NCBI GenBank assembly: GCA_003259005.1
Contig: QLII01000001.1
Coordinates: forward strand, 1,116,001-1,180,000
Reading direction: 5' to 3'
DNA: 64,000 nucleotides
Source of the DNA: Spirosoma telluris
Lineage (GTDB): Bacteria; Bacteroidota; Bacteroidia; Cytophagales; Spirosomataceae
The notes under the pieces are model-generated. The model worked only from the letters and a program-made list of their open reading frames with translations. It did not search any database and was not told where the DNA came from. The position numbers and the translations under genes are program-made. How positions within the stretch are numbered: position 1 is the first letter of the stretch; every line of letters starts with the position of its first letter. Positions 1 through 7,487 of this stretch are shown piece by piece.

Positions 1-101
1 AAAAAACGAATCCAGCCGTCAAAGACTTTGCCACGAAGACGCTGCCTACCCTGCAAAAGCATATGGATGCGATCAACGCAATCGACAAGAAAATGAAGTA
101 A
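1..101 (+). CDS. DUF4142-type protein, C-terminal fragment
   Basis: An open frame enters from the left edge, read from base 3, and ends with TAA at 99-101. It encodes 32 residues including NPAVKDFATKTLPTLQKH. That wording matches the closing helix of DUF4142 proteins, which are secreted or periplasmic helical bundles of unknown function and common in Bacteroidota. The start and any signal peptide lie outside the window. A strong hairpin terminator follows at once. The family call rests on one short motif only. Confidence 0.7.
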   Translation, partial: KTNPAVKDFATKTLPTLQKHMDAINAIDKKMK

Positions 102-126
102 TTCCTGTCGTCATACGACTGTCTGA

Positions 127-190
127 AAACCAACGGCCTTTGTGCAATAGCGTGTAGAGCACGTTAGCGCACAAAGGCCGTTGGTTTTTT
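127..190 (+). terminator. Rho-independent terminator after DUF4142 gene
   Basis: A long perfect stem (arms near 128-145 and 169-186, core CAACGGCCTTTGTGC) is followed by a T run. It lies 25 bases after the DUF4142 stop. Because the flanks are A-rich and T-rich it can also stop transcription from the converging VOC gene. Confidence 0.85.
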
Positions 191-197
191 GGAATAT

Positions 198-869
198 TCA
201 GCCTACGAGTTCAGGATGGGTAGCCGGAACAACATGGCTTGTATACGATGACTGCCACAACCCATATTGATCCGTAAAGCTCACCCGACAATACCCTGCA
301 CTGGCTGGAATATCGGTAAACAGCCAGGGACGGTTTGTTTGGGCCAGAATAAATAAACCGTAGTCATCCCCTAACACGGTGAAATCAGCTTTTGGCTGGC
401 TTTTCGAAAAAAGCGAGACGGGATAATCACCAAGCAGTTGAGTAGCCAGGGCTATCACATCATCGGCCACCAGCCCGATTTCGCTGATACCCTGAAAATA
501 GCCATTCGTGTACCCCGCATCCTTCCGCTCAATAAACTCGACCAGATTACCAGCAGGATCACGGAAATAACTCGCCCGCGCCTTCCAGTCGGGGAAGTGA
601 GCGATTCGATGACCCGGAGCGCTGGTGTCTATATAGGGAACATCGTACCAAAGTTCATATTGCTCCAGCGAATAGAGGGGAACATTGATCGCAAAATGGT
701 AAGGCGCTACCGGTTGATTCGTTTGCCGAAAGGTCAACTTGCTCCAGCCAAGCTGAAACGTCACCTGATCGGAGGTCTGCTGTAGGAGCGCCAGCCCAAG
801 TTGATGGGTGTAAAACCACTGTAGGGCCGACAGGTGGTTGGTTTCCAGTTCGAGATGGGTAATGATCAT
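198..869 (-). CDS. VOC (glyoxalase/bleomycin-resistance fold) protein
   Basis: A 223-residue soluble protein with two vicinal-oxygen-chelate modules. The first (about residues 1-117) starts ITHLELETN, has the paired beta-alpha-beta-beta-beta pattern and ends FRDPAGNLVEFIER, the usual closing strand that carries a metal-binding glutamate. The second half (about 125-215) begins ISEIGLVADDV and is more diverged. VOC proteins bind a metal or small molecule and include lyases, dioxygenases and resistance proteins; the substrate cannot be read from sequence. It is intact, unlike many genes here, starts at ATG and converges on the DUF4142 gene. A likely cytosolic enzyme of unknown specificity. Confidence 0.85.
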   Translation of the reverse strand: MIITHLELETNHLSALQWFYTHQLGLALLQQTSDQVTFQLGWSKLTFRQTNQPVAPYHFAINVPLYSLEQYELWYDVPYIDTSAPGHRIAHFPDWKARASYFRDPAGNLVEFIERKDAGYTNGYFQGISEIGLVADDVIALATQLLGDYPVSLFSKSQPKADFTVLGDDYGLFILAQTNRPWLFTDIPASAGYCRVSFTDQYGLWQSSYTSHVVPATHPELVG

Positions 870-1038
870 GGTTTTAGAAGAAGATTGTGTCTATGGTGTA
901 AAACTGGCCGATTTCAGCCAGCCCACCAGACAGTACCCCAATCAATTGCTAAACGAATGGGTTGAACCGGTAGTAAACAAGCCTCAACTGTACTTGGTAT
1001 TGATTCGTCGATTGCGCATTTTTAGCTACCCACAAAAT

Positions 1039-1251
1039 ATGGAAAAGTCGTTGCAATTATTAGATATCGTCGCTTTATTGAGCGAACTCCCTGATGAAAA
1101 GTTAAGTATCGGGCAGGTAGGTACGATTGTCGAAGAGCTAGCTGATAACGTATATGAGGTTGAGTTTGCCGATTCCAAAGGCCGTACGCTAACAACCTGT
1201 GCCGTTGAAGCAAAAGACTTATTAAAGTTGACACATGAGTTGGCGGTTTAA
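1039..1251 (+). CDS. DUF4926 domain protein
   Basis: A 70-residue protein starting at the ATG at 1039. It reads LLDIVALLSELPDEKLSIGQ then GTIVEELADNVYEVEF, the conserved DUF4926 pattern (D-V-hydrophobic, PxxxLxxGxxGTIV, YEVEF, then a C-terminal LLKL). The family is a small beta-barrel-like protein of unknown function, often found beside DUF6883 proteins or within mobile and toxin-antitoxin-like neighbourhoods. The frame stays open upstream to about 838, overlapping the start of the VOC gene, but that stretch has no recognisable domain, so the later ATG was chosen. Its neighbour on the right is the converging AIPR gene. Confidence 0.75.
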   Translation: MEKSLQLLDIVALLSELPDEKLSIGQVGTIVEELADNVYEVEFADSKGRTLTTCAVEAKDLLKLTHELAV

Positions 1252-1286
1252 TCAATGAGCTTAATCACCGTAACCTTTTTAGGCAA

Positions 1287-3011
1287 TTATCGAATAGCTC
1301 CGAGATTTTTTTTCAAGGAGTCAATAAGAATCTGCCCTCGTGATTCCAGTGTAGAGTCTTTAGCTCTATCACGGTCATAATCTTCTAACAATTGATCTAT
1401 AAGTGTGCATGCTTCAGATATAGCATTTTGGCATTTAATTTCGTCCCAAATAGCATTTTTAATTAGATCGCAGTACTTAACAAATTGGTTTGCAGTCATT
1501 GCAGGCACAACTTTACCAGCGATTTGCAACCTCATGAGGCCCAAAAGATGAAATTTAAATGGCCTGTATTTAGCATCTATTTGCCTTTTGCGTAAAGCTG
1601 TTTCTATTTTAAATAAAGCGTAGGAACTAACATAATACGCTAATGGTGTATGCCCTTCAACGAATATTTTATCTTCAATATCTTTCATCAAAGTACCATA
1701 ATATCTACTAGCTTGATGAGCACGGCCTAAAAACATTGATGCAAATGAACGTATTTGTGATGGTATAGTAACAATACGGTTTTTCTCAAAAGAGACGGCT
1801 GAACTAAATTGCTGTGAACGTCTTTCGTAATAAAGTTTAAGATGCGAAGGAACCGAATTATAGTATTCTTCCAAATGTTTCTGAAAATCAGTTAATGCTG
1901 ATAGCTCTTCTGTCTTTACAACAGTTTGACGGTTTGTAGCTTTAATTACTTGGTTTTTCAAATCACTATCTGGCGCTACAATTAATTTTATTGATACATA
2001 TATTTTGTCATTAAGTAAGCTTTGATTGTTATAAAGTACATGGCTAGTTTGGCAACCATTTACAATCTGAAAGCTTTTCAGTGTGAATGATGTTCCAGTT
2101 ATTTTAAGATCCTCCGAAACAATAGTTACACCATTATTCAATAATACAAATGCTCCTTTTTCACTTCGGTTTAATGTTAACTCTATCTCTTTATTTACTG
2201 GATTTTCGCCCTGATAATCTCTTACATTATCATAAAATAAACCCCTGAGTAAGTTTTTATTTTCATCCATTATTAATTTCACATAATCTGTCACAGGGAT
2301 ATATCCTAAATAAGCTTCCCTAACGCCTTCCATTTCAGGAAGTATAACTTTATTAGCAAAATTTATAGTTTTTGTCAGTGCATTCTTAGATCTATTATAT
2401 AATTGCTGGACTTTACGAGCATCTACTGCAATAAATGTAGGATCATGAAAGATTATCAGCTCTTCAAGAGTATTAATTTCAGTCTCAATTCGTGCTTGTA
2501 ATTTTGTATCAGCTACCCATTTACCAGTTGTAACATAATATAATTTTAATTTAGGGTTACCATGCTTAAAATAAGCACTTTTGCTATAAATATATTTTAT
2601 AACATCTTCTTTACGAGCAAGGGCATCATTTCTTGGCAATCTTGAATCATCAGAAAATAAATCTCTTACTCCAAAAAACATATTTGAAATATCAGCCCCT
2701 TCAAAACCACGTCCAGACTTAGCTTGAATAAAAATAAATTCAACATCAAGAAATTTATTCGTTGTAACCAAATCATCAATTTCTTCAATTGAATTAACTA
2801 ATACACCATTAACAATAATTGCTATACCATCAAGTTGCAAATCATTCCCGCCTGCAACATGTAATTCCTCCACATCGAAATCATCCGAATGTTCATAAGT
2901 AACCACACAGAAATTAGCAAAGTGTTCAAAAATAGTTGGTTGATCTACGCTATCATCAAACCCCTGTTCTGACTTGAATGTATTAAGTAAACTCCCTGTG
3001 ACTAAATCCAT
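1287..3011 (-). CDS. AIPR family (abortive infection/phage resistance) protein
   Basis: A 574-residue intact protein. The AIPR core spans about residues 257-450: LFYDNVRDYQG (258-268), FVLLNNGVTIV (288-298), FQIVNGCQTSHVLY (314-327), KATNRQTVVK (357-366) and YYERRSQQF (394-402). The N-terminal ~200 residues look like a restriction-endonuclease fold: LDGIAII with D61, then EFIFIQAKSG giving Q96-x-K98, the QxK variant of the PD-(D/E)xK site seen in Mrr-like nucleases. AIPR proteins were named from abortive-infection phage defence. No methylase, helicase or antitoxin partner is adjacent. The gene is markedly AT-rich beside its roughly half-GC neighbours, which suggests horizontal acquisition. 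The family call is firm; the nuclease reading is inference. Confidence 0.85.
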   Translation of the reverse strand: MDLVTGSLLNTFKSEQGFDDSVDQPTIFEHFANFCVVTYEHSDDFDVEELHVAGGNDLQLDGIAIIVNGVLVNSIEEIDDLVTTNKFLDVEFIFIQAKSGRGFEGADISNMFFGVRDLFSDDSRLPRNDALARKEDVIKYIYSKSAYFKHGNPKLKLYYVTTGKWVADTKLQARIETEINTLEELIIFHDPTFIAVDARKVQQLYNRSKNALTKTINFANKVILPEMEGVREAYLGYIPVTDYVKLIMDENKNLLRGLFYDNVRDYQGENPVNKEIELTLNRSEKGAFVLLNNGVTIVSEDLKITGTSFTLKSFQIVNGCQTSHVLYNNQSLLNDKIYVSIKLIVAPDSDLKNQVIKATNRQTVVKTEELSALTDFQKHLEEYYNSVPSHLKLYYERRSQQFSSAVSFEKNRIVTIPSQIRSFASMFLGRAHQASRYYGTLMKDIEDKIFVEGHTPLAYYVSSYALFKIETALRKRQIDAKYRPFKFHLLGLMRLQIAGKVVPAMTANQFVKYCDLIKNAIWDEIKCQNAISEACTLIDQLLEDYDRDRAKDSTLESRGQILIDSLKKNLGAIR

Positions 3012-3025
3012 ATTAGTATCATATA

Positions 3026-3064
3026 AAAAGGCTCTGCAAATGTACCAAATGCAGAGCCTTTTAA
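3026..3064 (-). terminator. Terminator of dnaK
   Basis: Arms AAAAGGCTCTGCA and TGCAGAGCCTTTT, followed on the minus strand by a T run (TTTTTATATG). It sits 22 bases past the dnaK stop and just before the AIPR start on the same strand. Confidence 0.85.
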
Positions 3065-3065
3065 A
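3030..3065 (-). promoter_or_regulatory. Possible AIPR promoter inside the dnaK terminator
   Basis: On the minus strand the terminator loop contains TACATTTG (plus coordinates 3037-3044), a match to the Bacteroidota -7 box TAnnTTTG. TTTA lies 17-18 bases upstream as a weak -33 element. Transcription from here would start about 20 bases before the AIPR ATG at 3011. Confidence 0.35.
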
Positions 3066-3085
3066 CTATCTATTTTTTCTACTAA

Positions 3086-5004
3086 TTACTTCACTTCTTC
3101 GTACGGAACATCCGAGACATTGTCGCCTGCGGGTTGGCCTTGTCCATCACCGTTTCCGCCAAAACCAGCCCCATCGGCTGGGTTGGCACCCGCGCCATTG
3201 GTGGCGTTGTACATTTCAGTCGAAGCGGTTGCCCAGGCAGCATTCAAGCCTTCGAGCGCGGTGTCGATGGCCGCTGCATCACGCGACGCGTGCGCCGTGC
3301 GGAGGGTCGCCAACGCGGTTTCGATACCCGACTTGTTGCCTTCCGACAGTTTGTCGCCGTATTCTTTCAACTGCTTCTCGGTCTGGAAGATCATCGAGTC
3401 GGCCGCGTTGACTTTTTCGATTTTTTCACGTTCGGCTTTATCGGCAGCTTCGTTGGCTTTCGCTTCTTCCCGCATCCGGTTGATTTCTGCTTCGGTCAGA
3501 CCGCTTGAGGCTTCAATCCGGATTTTCTGCTCTTTACCCGTGCCTTTATCTTTGGCCGTTACGTGCAGAATACCGTTGGCATCCACGTCGAAGGTCACTT
3601 CAATTTGGGGAACGCCACGAGGTGCTGGTGGAATATCGGACAGGATAAACCGGCCTAACTGACGGTTTTGAGCCGCCATTGGGCGCTCACCCTGCAGGAT
3701 ATTGATTTCAACGCTCGGCTGATTGTCCGATGCTGTCGAATAGGTTTCCACTTTCTTGCTTGGAATGGTCGTGTTAGCCTCTACCATTTTGGTAAATACA
3801 CCACCCATCGTTTCGATACCCAGCGAGAGCGGGATAACGTCGAGCAAGAGAACGTCTTTCACCTCACCGGTTAACACACCCCCTGAATTGCAGCACCAAT
3901 GGCTACCGCTTCGTCGGGGTTAACGGCTTTCGACGGTTTCTTACCAAAGAGTTTTTCAACCTCTTCCTGTACTTTCGGAATCCGGGTCGAACCACCCACC
4001 AGAATGACTTCGTCGATCTGGCTGGCCGACAAACCAGCGTTTTTCAACGCACGGCGGCAAGGTTCCAGACTCCGTTGAATCAGCGAATCAGATAGTTGCT
4101 CGAATTTCGCCCGGCTCAGGGTTCGTACCAGGTGTTTGGGGATACCATTCACCGGCATGATATACGGCAGGTTGATTTCCGTCGAGTTGGAGCTGGACAG
4201 TTCAACTTTTGCTTTTTCAGCCGCTTCTTTCAACCGTTGCAGTGCCATTGGGTCCTGACGTAGGTCGATGCCTTCGTCTTTCTTGAACTCATCGGCGAGC
4301 CAGTTGATGATCACCTGGTCGAAGTCATCACCACCGAGGTGCGTATCCCCATCGGTCGATTTTACTTCAAACACGCCATCGCCAAGTTCCAGGATCGAAA
4401 TATCGAACGTACCGCCACCTAAGTCGAATACAGCGATTTTCTGATCGTGATTGGTTTTATCCAAACCATAAGCCAAAGCCGCTGCGGTTGGCTCATTGAT
4501 GATCCGTTTTACATCCAGACCAGCAATTGCACCCGCTTCTTTCGTCGCCTGACGCTCAGCATCGTTGAAGTACGCAGGAACGGTAATAACGGCTTCCGTT
4601 ACGGTTTGACCCAGGTAATCTTCGGCTGTCTGCTTCATTTTTTGCAGAATCAGGGCCGAAAGTTCCTGTGGTGTATATTGACGATCGCCGATGCGCACGC
4701 GGGGCGTACCATTCGGGCCGTTTTCAACGTCGTAAGCAACGTTCTTAATTTCATTGGTAACCTCGCCAAAGCGTTTTCCCATGAAACGCTTAATGGAGGA
4801 AATCGTATGTTTCGGGTTGGTGATGGCCTGGCGTTTGGCGGGGGCGCCTACTTTGCGTTCGCCGTTGCCGTTGTCCATAAACGCAACTACCGACGGGGTT
4901 GTGCGAGCTCCTTCGGAGTTGGGGATAACAACCGGCTCGTTGCCTTCCATCACGGCCACGCACGAGTTCGTGGTGCCTAAGTCAATACCAATAATTTTTC
5001 CCAT
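3086..5004 (-). CDS. dnaK: Molecular chaperone DnaK (Hsp70), one frameshift
   Basis: ATP-dependent Hsp70 chaperone that folds and protects proteins with DnaJ and GrpE. The start chosen is the ATG at 5004 ([15 protein letters not shown]), not the upstream in-frame ATG at 5052. Visible motifs: the phosphate-binding [40 protein letters not shown], the linker/substrate-domain start [19 protein letters not shown], and the C-terminal tail ending DVPYEEVK. Restoring one G in a GGGGG run (plus-strand C run near 3880-3885) joins AAIQG to GVLTGEVKD and gives about 639 residues, normal for the family. As dnaK is expected to be functional, the break is read as a sequence error. No dnaJ or grpE is adjacent. 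The gene is followed by its own terminator. Confidence 0.95.
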
Positions 5005-5244
5005 AACTGGATTTAGTTTCTTTGAGTTGGCTGTGTCTAAACTGACAGACATATCCTATCTATCAATACAAATGCCAGCAAGGAAAATTGTTTGATTTGC
5101 TGTCAGATTGGCAGAACAAGGTACTCAATTGGGTCATGATGTCGCATTTAATGAAGCCTTTTCACAGCTTTGTGGCAGACTGGCACCTTACTATAGGGAA
5201 TCGAATGCCTTATAAAACGGAGCGGATCACGACAAGGCTTCTCG

Positions 5245-5876
5245 CTAAACAGCTGTTGGAAAAGAAGCCTGTTTCTTTCGCTGGTAATAGCGCCGGGCTT
5301 TCTGGTTCGTGCCGCAGGTTTGCATATCACACCACTTCCGACGATGGTTCTTGGTTTCATCCAGGAAAAACCAGCCGCAGGCACCACATTGTTTAATCAG
5401 GTGTTGATCTTTGGTAGTCAATACCTCATAGGCCGACAAACTGAAGACCCAAACAGCCAGCATCAACTCTTTTTTGGAGAAATCCCAGCTTACCTCCAGT
5501 TTGTCTCCTTGTGGAGAAAACCCCTCTCACCAAGCGCTTCCCTGATATGGCCGTTAAAGGAGGGCAAGATCTGTGCAGTAATCTGCGGCAATTGCCCCCC
5601 TACCAGGGTTGTAAATAAGGACAGCATAGACTGCCGTACCTCACGAGCTTTTACCAAAACACGCTCAGCCTGCTCGGGATTATTTTCGGCTACTTTCTTT
5701 AGATCGGCAAGGATGTTTGTATCCAGTAGTGATAGGCGATGGATGAGCGTCAATAGATCCGTATAGCTGTGGAGACGCTCTACTGGCAACTCATCGTTGA
5801 GCGCCGTGTTCACAAAATCAAGACAGGCAACCCCGCCTGCCAGGTCCATTTCGGCAATCGTACTGACCTTTCCCAT
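5245..5876 (-). CDS. CGNR zinc-finger regulator (ABATE + CGNR), one frameshift
   Basis: Probable DNA-binding regulator. The N-terminal ABATE domain includes AGGVACLDFVNT; the C-terminal CGNR zinc finger reads IKQCGACGWFFLDETKNHRR and then WCDMQTCGTNQKARRYYQRK, with four cysteines able to hold zinc and the CGN motif. The halves lie in different frames; restoring one base in the AAAACCCC tract at 5517-5524 joins them through FSPQGDKLEVSWDFSKKEL, giving about 210 residues. Start chosen at 5876 (MGKVSTIAEMDLAGG) because the ABATE domain begins just after; an ATG at 5918 is possible. It is divergent from the EamA transporter, a common pairing that suggests it controls that exporter. Confidence 0.85.
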
Positions 5877-5918
5877 ACGCTCATTAAAGGTGAATAAATT
5901 ATATGACCAGTAAAACAA

Positions 5919-5982
5919 GTTTAGACGGTTATAGTTTTCTCAATGCGATTCATACCATTAAATTACGTTTTAACGGTTATAT
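5919..5982. promoter_or_regulatory. Direct repeats in CGNR/EamA divergent promoter region
   Basis: Two copies of a 15-mer, GTTTAGACGGTTATA (5919-5933) and GTTTTAACGGTTATA (5968-5982), lie 49 bases apart in the gap between the divergent regulator and transporter genes. They are candidate operator half-sites for the CGNR protein. The second copy ends one base before the transporter ATG. Confidence 0.35.
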
Positions 5983-5983
5983 T

Positions 5984-6910
5984 ATGAACAAAACAAGTGG
6001 GTCTCGTTTTTGGCTGGTGCTGGCTTTTGTAGCTGTCTATTTCGTTTGGGGAACAACTTACCTGGCCAATCTATATGCCCTCAAAGCGATTCCGCCATTC
6101 ATTATATCCGCCCTCCGCTACCTGGTGGCTGGCCTGTTACTGGCAGCACTTGCCGCTGGCAAAAACCAGGTCTTTCCCAGCGGGAAGGAGTGCCGGGATC
6201 TGGCCGTTAGTGGCATATTAATGTTGGTTGGTGGCTCAGGTCTGGTCGTCGTAGCGGAGCAATATATCACCTCCGGCTCAGCCGCTGTTATCGTGGCGAC
6301 AGAGCCGCTTTGGTTTGTATTGCTCGACCATTCTCGCTGGAAACTGTATTTTAACGATAAAAAGATTATCGTGGGTCTGCTGATTGGCTTTTTTGGCATT
6401 GTTCTGTTCGCCCAGTTTGAGCCCAACGACACCCATCACCAGACTCAATCAACCGATCAGCTTTTGGGCACGGCGATCGTCCTGGCGGGTGCAGTCTTGT
6501 GGGTGTGTGGAACCTTATTCGCTTCGCGAAGGATAAAACCGGGCCGCTATACCCTTTGGCATACTACGATTCAGCTACTAGCCGCCGGGCTTTTTGCGAC
6601 GTTTATTGCCCTGGTCAACGGCGAGTGGACTGGTTTTGTGTGGCAAGCGGTGCCGCTACCCGCCTGGGGTGGCCTTGCCTTTCTGATCGTCTTCGGGTCG
6701 CTGATTGCTTATCTTGCCTTTGGCTGGCTGGTCACGGTTCAACCGCCAGCCATAGTAAGTACCCATACCTATATTAATCCCCTGATTGCCGTGTTAATTG
6801 GCTGGCTGGTGGCAGGTGAGCAGGTTTCTGGCCTGCAGGTCGTCGGACTCGCAGTTGTCCTAACGGGGGTACTATTAACACAGCTCAGCAAATCGCGGGC
6901 TGAGGGTTGA
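5984..6910 (+). CDS. EamA/DMT-family transporter
   Basis: A 308-residue inner-membrane protein of the drug/metabolite transporter superfamily. It has ten predicted hydrophobic helices as two EamA repeats. Repeat one starts FVWGTTYLANLYALKAIPP and contains ALRYLVAGLLLAA. Repeat two starts near LGTAIVLAGAVLWVCGTLFA and ends with the family signature THTYINPLIAVLIGWLVAGE. The start at 5984 (MNKTSGSRFW) places the first helix right after the initiator; the frame is open further upstream, but that stretch is promoter-like. Relatives (YedA/RhtA-like) export amino acids or metabolites. It is intact. The divergent CGNR regulator probably controls it. Confidence 0.9.
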   Translation: MNKTSGSRFWLVLAFVAVYFVWGTTYLANLYALKAIPPFIISALRYLVAGLLLAALAAGKNQVFPSGKECRDLAVSGILMLVGGSGLVVVAEQYITSGSAAVIVATEPLWFVLLDHSRWKLYFNDKKIIVGLLIGFFGIVLFAQFEPNDTHHQTQSTDQLLGTAIVLAGAVLWVCGTLFASRRIKPGRYTLWHTTIQLLAAGLFATFIALVNGEWTGFVWQAVPLPAWGGLAFLIVFGSLIAYLAFGWLVTVQPPAIVSTHTYINPLIAVLIGWLVAGEQVSGLQVVGLAVVLTGVLLTQLSKSRAEG

Positions 6911-6956
6911 GGCTTGTCCCGATAATACCTACAAACGTTTGACACAACTCTGTTTC

Positions 6957-6987
6957 TATCTACTGAGGGATCTACTGACTACCTTTG
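6957..6987 (+). promoter_or_regulatory. Promoter of the metal-efflux unit
   Basis: TACCTTTG at 6980-6987 matches the Bacteroidota -7 box TAnnTTTG. A TTTC-like -33 element lies about 23 bases upstream, which is weak. It is 66 bases before the ATG of the NicO-like gene in the 6911-7053 gap. Confidence 0.45.
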
Positions 6988-7053
6988 ATAGCCTCCCGGT
7001 TGAACTTGTTTCCGTCTAATGAGTTAAACAGGAGAGCCAATAAACCCGAACAG

Positions 7054-7483
7054 ATGCTTTGGAACTTAGTAATCGGTAGCGTTTTACTCGGATCGGTTCA
7101 TGCGGCTATACCTAACCACTGGTTACCGGCCGGGCTGAAAGCTGGTCTGAACGGGAAACGCTGGGGGTAGTGGCGCTAAGTGGCTTTTTCCATACGCTTA
7201 ACACCGTGATCTTAGGCGTGTTGATCGGGGCTATTGGAGTTAAAGTTTCGGAACAACTGGAAGCACAGACTCGTTTGATTTCCTCCCTGCTATTGGTTTT
7301 TATGGGGCTGATCTACTTTGCCATGCACGACGCCAGTGCACCCCATGAGCATGTACCAAAACAGCCCTCTCCTATCAGGGATTGGCCCGTGTAAACTGGC
7401 ACTGGCTCGACCATTATGAAAAACGTATTACCGGGAGCATTTTGATTGGCCTCGGTATACTCACATTTTTTATTGAACTCTAA
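7054..7483 (+). CDS. NicO/HupE-like membrane protein, two frameshifts
   Basis: A small integral membrane protein of about 143 residues after repair. It begins MLWNLVIGSVLLGSVHAAIP at 7054 and has NHWLP, then GFFHTLNTVILGVLIGAIG, then LLLVFMGLIYF. The two His-containing helices (HAAIPNHW and FFHT) resemble nickel/cobalt exporters of the NicO/RcnA group. The first break is a GGGGG run at about 7164-7168 (one more G restores RWGVVALSGFF). The second is near 7370-7380 and restores LSYQGLARVNWHWLDHYEKR, ending in FFIEL with TAA at 7481-7483. Four bases separate it from the P-type ATPase start, so the two form an operon and probably one metal-handling unit. The exact family is uncertain. Confidence 0.65.
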
Positions 7484-7487
7484 TCAC

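Noticed and set aside
838..1038. DUF6883-like partner upstream of DUF4926
   Set aside because: The open reading frame is present but its sequence does not match the DUF6883 pattern, and it overlaps the VOC start.
3120..3662. Open frame of 180 codons on the plus strand over dnaK
   Set aside because: Antisense shadow of the conserved dnaK gene; no family resemblance.
3871..3890. Programmed frameshift in dnaK
   Set aside because: The break is in a G run, like more than 40 others in the window, and no slippery site with stimulator is evident. Sequence error is simpler.
4447..5095. Plus-strand open frames over the dnaK N-terminus
   Set aside because: Shadows of dnaK; the coding strand is clearly minus.
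5040..5120. Heat-shock (CIRCE-like or sigma-54-like) element upstream of dnaK
   Set aside because: TGGCATTTGTATTGAT and nearby TGACAG words are only weakly similar to known elements; not reported as a feature.
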